Shown here: one piece after another, positions 1 to 8,440 of the stretch
How positions within the stretch are numbered: the stretch's first letter is position 1
Layout of the letters: every line of letters starts with the position of its first letter
NCBI GenBank assembly: GCA_029778965.1
Contig: JAKPBL010000201.1
Span: forward strand, 1 to 11,053
Direction: 5' to 3'
Length of the DNA: 11,053 nt
Source of the DNA: Bacteroidota bacterium
GTDB taxonomy: Bacteria > Bacteroidota > Bacteroidia > Chitinophagales > Chitinophagaceae
Position numbers and translations under genes: made by a program
The notes under the pieces: generated by a model
The model's input: the letters and a program-made list of their open reading frames with translations, nothing else
Database searches by the model: none
Told to the model about the DNA's origin: nothing

Positions 1-3000
1 TCGGGAAAAGCAAGGGCGTACAGCAGGCGTTGTATTATTGCCTGCTGGGAGATAACCTTCATCAGTATTATAACAGCCACCGCTGGAACCTGTACGACCG
101 CAGCACAGTGGCCGGCGGATCGCAGGGCGATATCACTACCTGGTCGGCTGCTGACTTCCACCGCGAGATGGGCGCCGCTTATCGCGCGGCCCTGGCAGAC
201 AGCACCCTGCTGCAATCAACGCCTGCCGCCTCGATCGCGGCTATGGTGGTCAAAGGCAATACAGGCAATATCCGGCCCACCGCCTACGACCTCATCGCCT
301 GGCATGCGCTGGATTATTTCAAACAGGAGCCCGAAGAAGCCATCGTTTCGGCGCAGCGTTTCCGTATCGGCGATCCCGCCGCGCTGGCGCCGGCCAGTCG
401 CTTTATGGTGCTGCCGCTTGACCATGCCGACAATACACACAACCACCTTACCGCGTTGCGTATCTTCCAGTCGCTGCTGCGCTTTCATCAGCGTACAGGC
501 AATGAAGCCGCGCTGGTAACGGCCGACCTCGACCGGCTGGCATTCGTACACGACAACGCGGTATTCAGCAATAAAAATATACTTTACCGCGAAGCGCTGG
601 CGGGCCTGCCGGCGGCGCACCCCCGGTATGCAGACCGGTCTGTTTACCTGCTGGCATTGTCGTATGAAGACGATGCGCCGCAAGACCGGGTAAAGGCAGT
701 AACACTGCTGCGGTCCATCCGCGACAGCCACGACCCGCATACCAGGGCAGAGGCAGCCAACCTGCTGACCCGATTGGAAAGCCCCGCGCTGACGATCACC
801 ACTGAAAAAGTAAACCTGCCGCAGCAGCCTTTCCGCGCGCTGGTCAGCTACACCAATACCGACCGGACTTACTGGCGCATCTATCCGATGACCGAAGCGC
901 TGCGCAACAGTTTGCGCCGCGGCCGCGAACTGTTCCAGGAAAAAGGATGGAACCAGATCGCGCGGGCAAAAACCATTCGCGAATGGCAGCAGCCCCTGCC
1001 CCTCCCTGCCGATTATAAAGAGCACAGCGCCGAAATAAAAATAGACGGGCTGCCGGTGGGCGAATACATCCTGGTCGCCAGCAACAACAATAATTTTCAG
1101 TTGCAAAAAAGTTATATGGCGGCGATGGTGCTGCACGTTTCCAACATCAGCTATATCAACCGCGATACCGATTATTTTATTGTTGACCGCAATACCGGGC
1201 AGCCCCTGCCCCGGGCAGCCATCCAGACCTGGAAAGAAAAATACGACCGCGACAGCCGGCAATACCAATTGGTGAAAGGCGAGCGGTTCATTGCCAACGA
1301 ACAAGGCTATGTGAACCTGTCGCTGAATGATAACAGCAGCGTTTTGCTCGACGTGAATTACCACGACGACCGGCTGGCGCTCGACGAGATGGTGTATCAC
1401 TACCAGTACCGGCCCGACCAGCCGCCAGCCGCCGAACGCGACCGGGCGCAAACCTGGTTCTTTCTCGACCGGGCCATCTATCGTCCGGGGCAGCTCGTGC
1501 ATTTTAAAGGCATAGCCGTGCTGCGCGAAACAACCGAGCGTAGCCGGCCCTACGCAGCACAATCGGTAACAGTACGGTTGCTTAATGCCAACCAGGAAGT
1601 GATCGATTCTGTTGCCGTCAAAACAAACGATTACGGCTCTTACCAGGGCAGCTTCAAATTGCCTGAAGGCGGACTTACCGGCGGCTTCCAGCTCCAGCAA
1701 AAAGAATGGAGCGGCAGCGCGTGGTTCCGCGTGGAAGAATACAAGAGACCCCGGTTCCAGGTAGAGATGCTGCCCGTTACCGGCAGCTACCGGGTGAACG
1801 ACAGCATAACCGTGGAAGGCGTGGCGAAAGCATATGCAGGCAATGCCATCAGCAACGCCAATATAACGTATAGGGTCACCCGAAGAAGCAGGGTCATCTA
1901 TTACGGGCGCCGCTTTTGGCCGCCGGTGAGTGGAGAATCTGAAGAGATCATTAACGGTACGGCAGTGACCGACGCCAACGGTCGTTTCCGTATCGTATTC
2001 AACGCTATCCCCGATCCTTCGATCGACCGGTCGGCCGATCCGGTATTCGACTACGAGGTACAGGCCGATGTAACCGACCTCAACGGCGAAACCCGCAGCG
2101 CACAGCGATCCCTTTCCGTTTCGTACAAGGCCCTGCAGGTAACCATCGGGCAGTTGGCTTCGCTGCTGCCCGTCGACAGCCTCCGCAAAATACAGGTAAC
2201 CACCACCAACGCCGGCGGGCAATTCGAAGCCGCTGCCCTTGAGCTGGAAGTATATGCGGTATCGGCGCCGCAGCGCCTGGTAAGAAAGCGTTACTGGGAG
2301 CAGCCCGACCAGTATGTATTCAACGAAAGCCAGTTCCTCCAATATTTTCCGCTCGACGAATACCGTACCGAGGCCGATCCGCTTAGCTGGCCCAACGGGA
2401 AACAGGTGCACAGGCAATCGTTCAAATCGACCGCCGACGGCCAACTGGTGCTGGGCTGGGCCCACCGCAGCGGCGGTTGGTACCGGCTGGTGATTACGGG
2501 TCTCGACCGTTACGGCGACAGTATCCGCACCGAGAAGACGCTCTACCTGCTTGATCCCGACGGCAAACAACTGCCGGCGCCCAATGCCCTCTTCACCTAC
2601 CTGGAAAAGGAAACGGCTTTGCCGGGTGAAAACGTGCAATTGCTGGTGGGCACGGCTACCGATGCCTGGCTGATTAGCCAGCGGGAGAACCGTTCCACAG
2701 CTTCGCAAAACAACAACCTGCCCTTTGCCTCGCGCTTTTTGATCGAACAAGTGAAGCCGGGCATCCGTAAGCGTAGCTATACGGTAACGGAGAACGATCG
2801 CGGCGGCTGGGGCTGGAGTCATGTATATGTACAGCACAACCGTGTATATGCGAGTCATGACCATGTGAACGTTCCCTGGGATAACAAGCAACTGAAGCTG
2901 TCGGTAACCAGCTTCCGCGACAAGCTGCAGCCCGGCAGCAATGAAACCTGGACGGTAACGCTAAAAGGTGAAAAGGGCGAACAGGTGGCCGCTGAAATGC

Positions 3001-5777
3001 TGACCAGCATGTACGATGCTTCGCTCGACCAGTTTGCCTTTCACCAGTGGTCGGCGCCGGGTATATGGCCTTCGTATTACAACAGCCGTTATTGGGGAGG
3101 TGGCGCCAATTTCGGTCAGCAGCACGGCGAAGCCAGCCGTCCTGATCTTGCATACATCGATGTGCCGCAACAGCAGTATGACAACCTGCTGTACATGAAT
3201 GTGGGTGTGTCGCGCATGTTGAGAGGACGTGCCGGCGGGCTCGTTCTGGGTGAATCCGAGCGATTGAATGATGCCGTCGTAAACTACTCGATGGCGCCTG
3301 CTGCACCGACTGTTGACATGGCCAAAGGAATGGTCTCCAAAAAGGCCAAAGACGAAGAAGCGGCAGACAGTGCGGAAGCAGGAACCGGTGGCAAAGGTTC
3401 CGCCACCGACGCGCCAGCCGCCGGCGGCAACCCGTCCGCCACACGCACCGATTTCCGCGAAACCGCCTTTTTCTTTCCGCAGTTGCTGGCCGACGCGGCC
3501 GGTAACTACCAGTTCAGCTTTACCATGCCCGAATCGCTCACCAGTTGGAAATGGCAGGTATTGGCGCATACCAAAGACCTTGCTTTCGGGCAACTCACCC
3601 AAACAGTGATTACGCAGAAAGAGCTGATGGTGCAAACCAATATGCCGCGGTTCCTGCGCGAGGGTGATAAGATGGAGATCACCGCCAAGGTGGTGAACAT
3701 GAGCGATAAGGAGCTGACGGGACAGGCAGAGCTGCAGCTCATTGACCCCGCCACCAATGACCCCGTCGATGGCTGGTTCCGCAATTTCTTTCCCAACCAG
3801 TATTTCACCGTGGCCCCCGGTGGCAGCGAAGCCATACGGTTTCCCGTAGAAGTTCCGTATCTCTACGATAAGGCGCTGACCTGGCGCATCATCGCCCGTT
3901 CGGGCGATTACAGCGATGGTGAATCGGCATCGCTGCCGGTGCTGACCAACCGCGAGCTGGTAACGGAAACCAAACCTTTCTTCCTGAATGGCAACGGCAG
4001 CAGGAACATTGTTTTCGAGCATCTCCTGAACAGCAGGAACAGTGAAACCCTGAGCAATCGGTCGCTCACCGTAGAGTTCAGCAGCAACCCTGCCTGGTAC
4101 GCCGTACAGGCCCTTCCCTACCTCACCGACTACCCCTATGAGTGCGCTGAACAAACATTCAACCGCTTGTATGCGAACCTGCTGGCGGCACATATCGTCA
4201 ACAAAATGCCGGCCATCAGGCAGGTGCTGGAAACCTGGAAAGGCAAAGACACGGCCGCGCTGATCAGCAACCTGCAGAAAAATGCGGAACTGAAACAGGT
4301 GCTGCTCGAAGAAACGCCCTGGGTGTTAAGCGCCAAAAACGAAACGGAGCAAAAGCAGAAAATCGCGGCGCTGTTCGACCTGGTGCGACTGTCGGCCAAT
4401 ACCCAGAAGATCGCCGCACAACTGAAAGAAATGCAAACGGAAAGCGGCGGCTTCAGTTGGTTCAAAGGCGGTAGGGATGACCGTTATATCACCCAGTATA
4501 TTCTGACCGGCATTGGCCGGCTGAAGATGATGGGTGCGTTGCCGGCCACGCTCAAAGAAATACCGGCCATCGTTAACGAAGCCATGCCCTATCTTGACCG
4601 GGCCATCCGCGACGACTACGACAAACGCGACCGTAAAAATGAGCAGGCCCCAGCGCTGAATGAATATGCCGCCCAGTATCTCTACATGCGCAGCTATTTC
4701 CCTGAAATCGGCATCGAGGGACCAGCAGTACCCGCTGCCAATTATTTCCGCAAGCAAAGCCAGCAGCACTGGATCAGGGGAAGCCGCCTGGTGCGCGGCA
4801 TGATCGCAACTATGCTGCACCGCACGGGCGACAAGATCACCGCACAGAAGGTATTGCAATCGCTTTCGGGCTCGGCTGTGGAAAGCGAAGAAATGGGCAT
4901 GTACTGGAAAGACAATGCGCCGGCCTATTACTGGCAGCAGGCGCCCATCGAAACACAGGCCATGATGATCGAAGCTTTCCAAACCATCAAACCCGACGGC
5001 AAAGAAGTGGCTGCTCTCAAAACCTGGCTGCTGAAAAACAAACAGGCCAGCCACTGGCCATCAACCAAAGCCACCGCCGACGCCTGTTATGCACTCCTGC
5101 TGCAGGGCGGCAACTGGCTGGAGGCCGCACCGAAAGTATCGGTGCAACTGGGAGATGTTACTACGGTAACCGCTTCGGGCGCCGAAGCCGGCACCGGTTA
5201 TTACCAGCAGAAAATTCCGGGTACGGGTGTGCATCCTGAAATGGGGCAGATCAAAGTGCAGGTAACCGGCGCTGCTGCCGGTAAACAACCGCCGGTATGG
5301 GGCGCCATTTACTGGCAGTATTTCGAGAACATGGACCAGATCGAAGCCGCCGCATCACCGCTTTCACTCAACAAAGAAGTATTTGCAGAACGGCTCACCG
5401 ACAAGGGGCCGGTGCTCGAGAAATATACCGGCGACCAACCGTTGAAAGTGGGCGACAAGGTAAAGATCAGGATCACGCTGAAAGCGGATCGTGAAATGGA
5501 ATACGTGCATGTGAAAGACCTGCGGGCGAGCAACCTGGAGCCGGTCGATGCGCTCAGCGGATACCAGTGGCAGGGCGGCCTCGGCTACTACCGGGCGCCC
5601 CGTGACGCCAGTATGAATTTCTTCATCAGCCGGCTGCCGAAGGGAACTTACGTATTTGAGTATGCGCTTTTTGTAAACCAGGCAGGTGTGTTCAGCAACG
5701 GCATCGCGAAAGCGCAGAGCATGTATGCACCGGAATTCAGCAGCCATAGTGAAGCGGTGCAACTGCGGGTGGAGTAG
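1..5777 (+). CDS. Alpha-2-macroglobulin family protein, thioester-containing (5' end outside window)
   Basis: Large envelope protein of the bacterial alpha-2-macroglobulin family, which traps proteases: cleavage of a bait segment exposes a thioester that binds the attacker covalently. The frame is open from base 3 to the left edge, so the TTG at 30 is not the start; the signal peptide and some N-terminal residues are missing. Numbering from that TTG (1915 residues visible): MG-type beta domains fill the first half, with the MG2 signature LDRAIYRPGQLVHFKG near residues 478-493. A bait-region-type domain lies at about 855-1085, followed by an Ala/Gly/Lys/Asp-rich linker (about 1088-1138). The A2M core domain starts at TDFRETAFFFPQ (about 1140) and contains SLTSWKWQVLAHTKDL. 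The thioester motif CAEQ is intact at Cys1372-Gln1375 (bases 4143-4154) and opens an alpha-helical thioester domain; a C-terminal MG domain ends near MYAPEFSSHSEAVQLRVE. The visible length fits the family with only a modest piece lost. No penicillin-binding protein 1C gene, the usual partner in proteobacteria, is visible. Family call is firm; protease trapping is inferred. Confidence 0.93.
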   Translation, partial: GKSKGVQQALYYCLLGDNLHQYYNSHRWNLYDRSTVAGGSQGDITTWSAADFHREMGAAYRAALADSTLLQSTPAASIAAMVVKGNTGNIRPTAYDLIAWHALDYFKQEPEEAIVSAQRFRIGDPAALAPASRFMVLPLDHADNTHNHLTALRIFQSLLRFHQRTGNEAALVTADLDRLAFVHDNAVFSNKNILYREALAGLPAAHPRYADRSVYLLALSYEDDAPQDRVKAVTLLRSIRDSHDPHTRAEAANLLTRLESPALTITTEKVNLPQQPFRALVSYTNTDRTYWRIYPMTEALRNSLRRGRELFQEKGWNQIARAKTIREWQQPLPLPADYKEHSAEIKIDGLPVGEYILVASNNNNFQLQKSYMAAMVLHVSNISYINRDTDYFIVDRNTGQPLPRAAIQTWKEKYDRDSRQYQLVKGERFIANEQGYVNLSLNDNSSVLLDVNYHDDRLALDEMVYHYQYRPDQPPAAERDRAQTWFFLDRAIYRPGQLVHFKGIAVLRETTERSRPYAAQSVTVRLLNANQEVIDSVAVKTNDYGSYQGSFKLPEGGLTGGFQLQQKEWSGSAWFRVEEYKRPRFQVEMLPVTGSYRVNDSITVEGVAKAYAGNAISNANITYRVTRRSRVIYYGRRFWPPVSGESEEIINGTAVTDANGRFRIVFNAIPDPSIDRSADPVFDYEVQADVTDLNGETRSAQRSLSVSYKALQVTIGQLASLLPVDSLRKIQVTTTNAGGQFEAAALELEVYAVSAPQRLVRKRYWEQPDQYVFNESQFLQYFPLDEYRTEADPLSWPNGKQVHRQSFKSTADGQLVLGWAHRSGGWYRLVITGLDRYGDSIRTEKTLYLLDPDGKQLPAPNALFTYLEKETALPGENVQLLVGTATDAWLISQRENRSTASQNNNLPFASRFLIEQVKPGIRKRSYTVTENDRGGWGWSHVYVQHNRVYASHDHVNVPWDNKQLKLSVTSFRDKLQPGSNETWTVTLKGEKGEQVAAEMLTSMYDASLDQFAFHQWSAPGIWPSYYNSRYWGGGANFGQQHGEASRPDLAYIDVPQQQYDNLLYMNVGVSRMLRGRAGGLVLGESERLNDAVVNYSMAPAAPTVDMAKGMVSKKAKDEEAADSAEAGTGGKGSATDAPAAGGNPSATRTDFRETAFFFPQLLADAAGNYQFSFTMPESLTSWKWQVLAHTKDLAFGQLTQTVITQKELMVQTNMPRFLREGDKMEITAKVVNMSDKELTGQAELQLIDPATNDPVDGWFRNFFPNQYFTVAPGGSEAIRFPVEVPYLYDKALTWRIIARSGDYSDGESASLPVLTNRELVTETKPFFLNGNGSRNIVFEHLLNSRNSETLSNRSLTVEFSSNPAWYAVQALPYLTDYPYECAEQTFNRLYANLLAAHIVNKMPAIRQVLETWKGKDTAALISNLQKNAELKQVLLEETPWVLSAKNETEQKQKIAALFDLVRLSANTQKIAAQLKEMQTESGGFSWFKGGRDDRYITQYILTGIGRLKMMGALPATLKEIPAIVNEAMPYLDRAIRDDYDKRDRKNEQAPALNEYAAQYLYMRSYFPEIGIEGPAVPAANYFRKQSQQHWIRGSRLVRGMIATMLHRTGDKITAQKVLQSLSGSAVESEEMGMYWKDNAPAYYWQQAPIETQAMMIEAFQTIKPDGKEVAALKTWLLKNKQASHWPSTKATADACYALLLQGGNWLEAAPKVSVQLGDVTTVTASGAEAGTGYYQQKIPGTGVHPEMGQIKVQVTGAAAGKQPPVWGAIYWQYFENMDQIEAAASPLSLNKEVFAERLTDKGPVLEKYTGDQPLKVGDKVKIRITLKADREMEYVHVKDLRASNLEPVDALSGYQWQGGLGYYRAPRDASMNFFISRLPKGTYVFEYALFVNQAGVFSNGIAKAQSMYAPEFSSHSEAVQLRVE
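3292..3445 (+). other. Low-complexity, bait-like linker inside the alpha-2-macroglobulin
   Basis: Between the bait-region-type domain and the A2M core, the protein runs through about 50 residues (about 1088-1138, numbered from the TTG at base 30) that are rich in Ala, Gly, Ser, Pro and Asp, with scattered Lys (for example MVSKKAKDEEAADSAEAG). The segment has almost no aromatic residues and looks disordered, while the flanking sequence is ordinary beta-domain sequence. Its position and makeup fit an exposed protease-sensitive bait, with lysines open to trypsin-like enzymes. This function is inferred from position; bait segments are too variable to recognise by similarity. Confidence 0.5.
4143..4154 (+). 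other. Thioester motif (CAEQ) of the alpha-2-macroglobulin
   Basis: The codons TGC GCT GAA CAA encode Cys-Ala-Glu-Gln within TDYPYECAEQTFNRLYAN. In thioester proteins the Cys side chain and the Gln three residues later form the internal thioester (CxEQ). All key residues are present, so this copy should be competent for covalent trapping, unlike family members that have lost the Cys. Thioester formation itself cannot be seen in the sequence. Confidence 0.85.
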
Positions 5778-5794
5778 CGAATGAGTGTGCCGCG
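5778..5794. other. 17-base gap between convergent genes, no terminator seen
   Basis: The TAG of the macroglobulin gene (5775-5777) and the TGA of the GH116 gene (5795-5797, read on the - strand) are separated by 17 bases. I see no GC-rich stem with a T-run here or just inside either gene end. Termination of either transcript must use weak structure within the opposing coding sequence, Rho, or read-through. Confidence 0.7.
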
Positions 5795-8431
5795 TCAGGC
5801 CGGTAGCAGTTTCCCATCCACCACAAACCTTGCTACAGGTATGCTGCCCGATACTACATTCAGTACCGGCTTGCCGCCGTTCCAGCGCACTGTTCCAAAG
5901 CCGGTGGCTGTTGACAGAAAGCATTCGAAAGCGCCAATACGCGATTGTACGTGCAGGGTCTTATCAACCGCATCATACCGCAAACCGGTAAGCCCCTGCA
6001 GCATTCCATAGCTCGACAGGGCCCGGGCATACCAATGCCCGCATTCATATTCATTGAACGGATTCCGGACGCGGCCGTCGTAGCGATTGCGGCAGGCCTG
6101 CACGATGTCAAGCCCTTCCTGCACATGGCCCACCAGCATCAGGTGAGAAGCAACCTGGTATTCTATGCCCGTCCACACTTCGTCGCTGTACACAAACGGA
6201 ATGGATAGCTTTCCTCCCTTCGGCCAGGAGCACAATAACAACCCGCCGTCGTGCCCCAGCGCGAAGCCGGGCCGCTGGGGATTATCGTGCTGGCTGAGGT
6301 CTGTTTTCAGGTTGTACTTATGTACGGCCGCCAGGTGACTGGCGATCTTGGTTTGATCGAGAAAGGCAGGCAGCCCTGCAACCATTCCGAGCCAGGCGCC
6401 CAATACGCCATCGCTCAGGCAGCCGGTTCCATATTGGTATTTGGGTCCTTCTTTTTTCAGCAGCGCAATGGCTTCCGGCGAATAGTCGCCGCCGAACGAC
6501 TGCGCCCTCGATGGGTCGGGCGCCGACAATCCCTCATACTGTATCTCCTGGAAAAAGTATTCGCCGTTGAACAGCTTCTCTTCCATATATTTCACACCTT
6601 TCTTCAGCAGTTGCTCATAAGCGGTCACGTTCTGCTGCAGCGCCTTGCCCATGACCACTATGGCGGTCAGCGCGCCCAGGTAAAAGCTGCTGCACATGCC
6701 ATCGGGGCCCCAGAACTCGATATCATAGGTGTTGTGGTGCGGCTCCTGCACTACGCCCATCTGGCGGGGGTCCCAGGTTTTGATACAATAGTCCATGCTC
6801 TGCTTCACCATCGGGTATATCTTTTTCAGCCATGCGGTATCGGCATTGATGCGCCAGTCGCGGTACACTTTCATGATACCACCCAACTGGCCGTCGGCCG
6901 CTGAATGAAAATCGTGCTTTGCGGGAGAGATGGGAATGTTGGCGCGAAAAACCTGGTGGCCGTCGACCCGCTGGTTCTCGGCAAATTCAGTATTACGTAA
7001 TGTTTTTTCCAGGCGGGGAAACAGGTGCGGTATTGCCTGCGCATAGTTCCACACATGCGTGCACGAGCCATGGCAGGAGCCTTCATCGTCGCCGGAGCCT
7101 TCCCAGTTCCATAACCGGCCGTCGTACTGCCGCATCACCGTGGGCGATTTCAGGATGGTAAGATTGGCCGCCACCGCTTCCATCACCTCCGGTGGTAACG
7201 TGCTGGCATAAAAGGCACGTGTAAATGCTTGCGTCTGTTGCCGGAGCGATGTATAGTTGCGCAGCCAATAGGCCGCCACTGCCTGCACATCGGCATGCCG
7301 GCTGCTGTACCAGGGACGATGTGTTTCGCCTGGCGTCAGCTTGAGCGACGGATCGAGGTAAGAAGAGTCTTTGGCGCAACCTGTCAGCGGATTACAATCG
7401 GTTTTAGGCACCACTTCACCGATGCGCAAACCCGACAACGGCACATACCAGGCAAAATAAAGCCGTATCGTTCTGGATTCGCCTGCGCCCAGCGTAAAAG
7501 GAACATAGAGGCTGGCGCCCGGCGAGTCTTTCTCTACCGGCGGATGCGCGGAAGTATCGGCATCGCGCACCTTGTTCCAGGCCATCGTCATCGGATCCCA
7601 CCAGCCGCCCCTGAACCAGCAATAATCCACCTGCGTACCGGGCTCGTCGGTGAATACGGCAAAAGACGCGCTGCCGGGTTTGTTGTCTGCACCCGGTTTT
7701 TGCTGTAGTATAAAGCCATTTTCAATCGGATCGATGCTGTTTGTTTTCTCATGCCACCACAAGAAATTCTTGCTGCTGAACGAGAAGACCATTTCTTTCG
7801 GGGTGGTTGCGGTATTGGTAAAGCGGTATTCGAAAGCGCCAACGGGCTGGCTCGACTCGTCCTCCTTTCCTGGTATAAAAGGGCTCCAGCCGGTAAGCTC
7901 AACCGATACCGGTATAACGGTGTCGGACAACCGAACAATGCCGAAGGGAAATTTTGATTCAAAACTGGCTGCCGAAAAACGGGGCAGTCCGTAGGTGGTG
8001 CCCACCGAACCCAGTCCCGAGCCGCGCATGCCGAAGAACTTCCATTCGGGCAACGGGCCTTCCAGCACCCGGGCTATGTTCTTTTCACCCTTCACACACA
8101 AGGCGGCGAAGACGCAGGGCTCGTGGTATATCTCGGGGCGGTTGCGAATGCTCATATGCGAAATGGCGCCCGTTCCCTCCAGGCAGAACATACCCGCGCC
8201 CAGTCCGCCGATCGGAAAAGCAATCCTGTTCAGATGTTCGTCTTCATAGATGCCGTTGAACGGTCTGCCGCCCTCAGACAGGGCGACCTTGTTTCTTTTT
8301 CTGGCCGTTGCCGCAGAGTGGCTGTGCTTTTCCGCCGGCATGTTGTCAATGGCAGCCGGCGCCATCACAGCGCCGATACCGCCGAGCGTTACGTTGCGAA
8401 GAAAGCTTCTTCTTTTGTTGTTCTTGCCCAT
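5795..8431 (-). CDS. Tat-exported GH116 family glycoside hydrolase
   Basis: 878-residue glycoside hydrolase of family GH116 (non-lysosomal glucosylceramidase/DUF608 type). These are retaining enzymes acting on beta-linked glucose, xylose or GlcNAc. The N-terminus has a twin-arginine signal (KRRSFLRN at 6-13, then the hydrophobic stretch VTLGGIGAVMAPAAI) and no lipobox Cys, so a folded periplasmic or secreted protein is expected. An N-terminal beta-sandwich domain (about 60-390, starting IAFPIGGLGAGMF) precedes the (alpha/alpha)6 catalytic domain (about 400-860). By alignment from memory with GBA2 and TxGH116, Glu444 in WNWEGSGDDEG is the likely nucleophile, Asp570 in HNTYDIEFWG the likely acid/base, and Glu794 and Arg803 in NEYECGHWYAR the likely sugar O6 contacts. 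Other family hallmarks are CTHVWNYAQ, YGTGCLSDG and EVWTGIEYQVASHL. The start codon lies 9 bases after the symporter stop and puts the Tat motif in the right place; no clear Shine-Dalgarno is seen. It is the last gene of the visible operon. Family call is firm, substrate unknown. Confidence 0.93.
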   Translation of the reverse strand: MGKNNKRRSFLRNVTLGGIGAVMAPAAIDNMPAEKHSHSAATARKRNKVALSEGGRPFNGIYEDEHLNRIAFPIGGLGAGMFCLEGTGAISHMSIRNRPEIYHEPCVFAALCVKGEKNIARVLEGPLPEWKFFGMRGSGLGSVGTTYGLPRFSAASFESKFPFGIVRLSDTVIPVSVELTGWSPFIPGKEDESSQPVGAFEYRFTNTATTPKEMVFSFSSKNFLWWHEKTNSIDPIENGFILQQKPGADNKPGSASFAVFTDEPGTQVDYCWFRGGWWDPMTMAWNKVRDADTSAHPPVEKDSPGASLYVPFTLGAGESRTIRLYFAWYVPLSGLRIGEVVPKTDCNPLTGCAKDSSYLDPSLKLTPGETHRPWYSSRHADVQAVAAYWLRNYTSLRQQTQAFTRAFYASTLPPEVMEAVAANLTILKSPTVMRQYDGRLWNWEGSGDDEGSCHGSCTHVWNYAQAIPHLFPRLEKTLRNTEFAENQRVDGHQVFRANIPISPAKHDFHSAADGQLGGIMKVYRDWRINADTAWLKKIYPMVKQSMDYCIKTWDPRQMGVVQEPHHNTYDIEFWGPDGMCSSFYLGALTAIVVMGKALQQNVTAYEQLLKKGVKYMEEKLFNGEYFFQEIQYEGLSAPDPSRAQSFGGDYSPEAIALLKKEGPKYQYGTGCLSDGVLGAWLGMVAGLPAFLDQTKIASHLAAVHKYNLKTDLSQHDNPQRPGFALGHDGGLLLCSWPKGGKLSIPFVYSDEVWTGIEYQVASHLMLVGHVQEGLDIVQACRNRYDGRVRNPFNEYECGHWYARALSSYGMLQGLTGLRYDAVDKTLHVQSRIGAFECFLSTATGFGTVRWNGGKPVLNVVSGSIPVARFVVDGKLLPA
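8359..8431 (-). other. Twin-arginine (Tat) signal peptide of the GH116 enzyme
   Basis: Residues 1-24 or so read as a Tat signal: a basic n-region, R7-R8-S-F-L matching the RRxFL core, and a Gly/Ala-rich, weakly hydrophobic h-region. The cleavage site is not clear; it may follow the Ala/Pro-rich stretch near residues 23-27. There is no Cys at a lipobox position, so lipoprotein anchoring is unlikely. Confidence 0.8.
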
Positions 8432-8440
8432 ACAAAACGT

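Noticed and set aside
30..32. TTG at 30 as the true start of the macroglobulin
   Set aside because: The frame stays open to base 3 and the upstream residues (GKSKGVQQAL) continue the domain sequence; there is no signal peptide after the TTG.
216..2891. An open frame of 891 codons on the - strand inside the macroglobulin gene
   Set aside because: It lies codon-for-codon opposite the sense frame, where antisense stops appear only at sense codons TTA, CTA or TCA. The sense gene rarely uses these, so a long open antisense frame is expected. It ends exactly at a sense TCA (216-218), and its protein has no recognisable domain.
3990..4050. Short direct repeat AGCAGGAACA occurring twice
   Set aside because: It encodes similar short Ser-Arg-Asn peptides by chance and has no third copy or regular spacing.
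2961..4193. Another long antisense open frame (410 codons) in the same register
   Set aside because: Same cause: codon choice in the macroglobulin gene. The translation looks like no known family, while the sense strand shows a well conserved protein.
6251..6904. A 217-codon + strand open frame inside the GH116 gene
   Set aside because: It overlaps the conserved catalytic domain on the other strand, and its translation shows no domain or coherent gene-like character.
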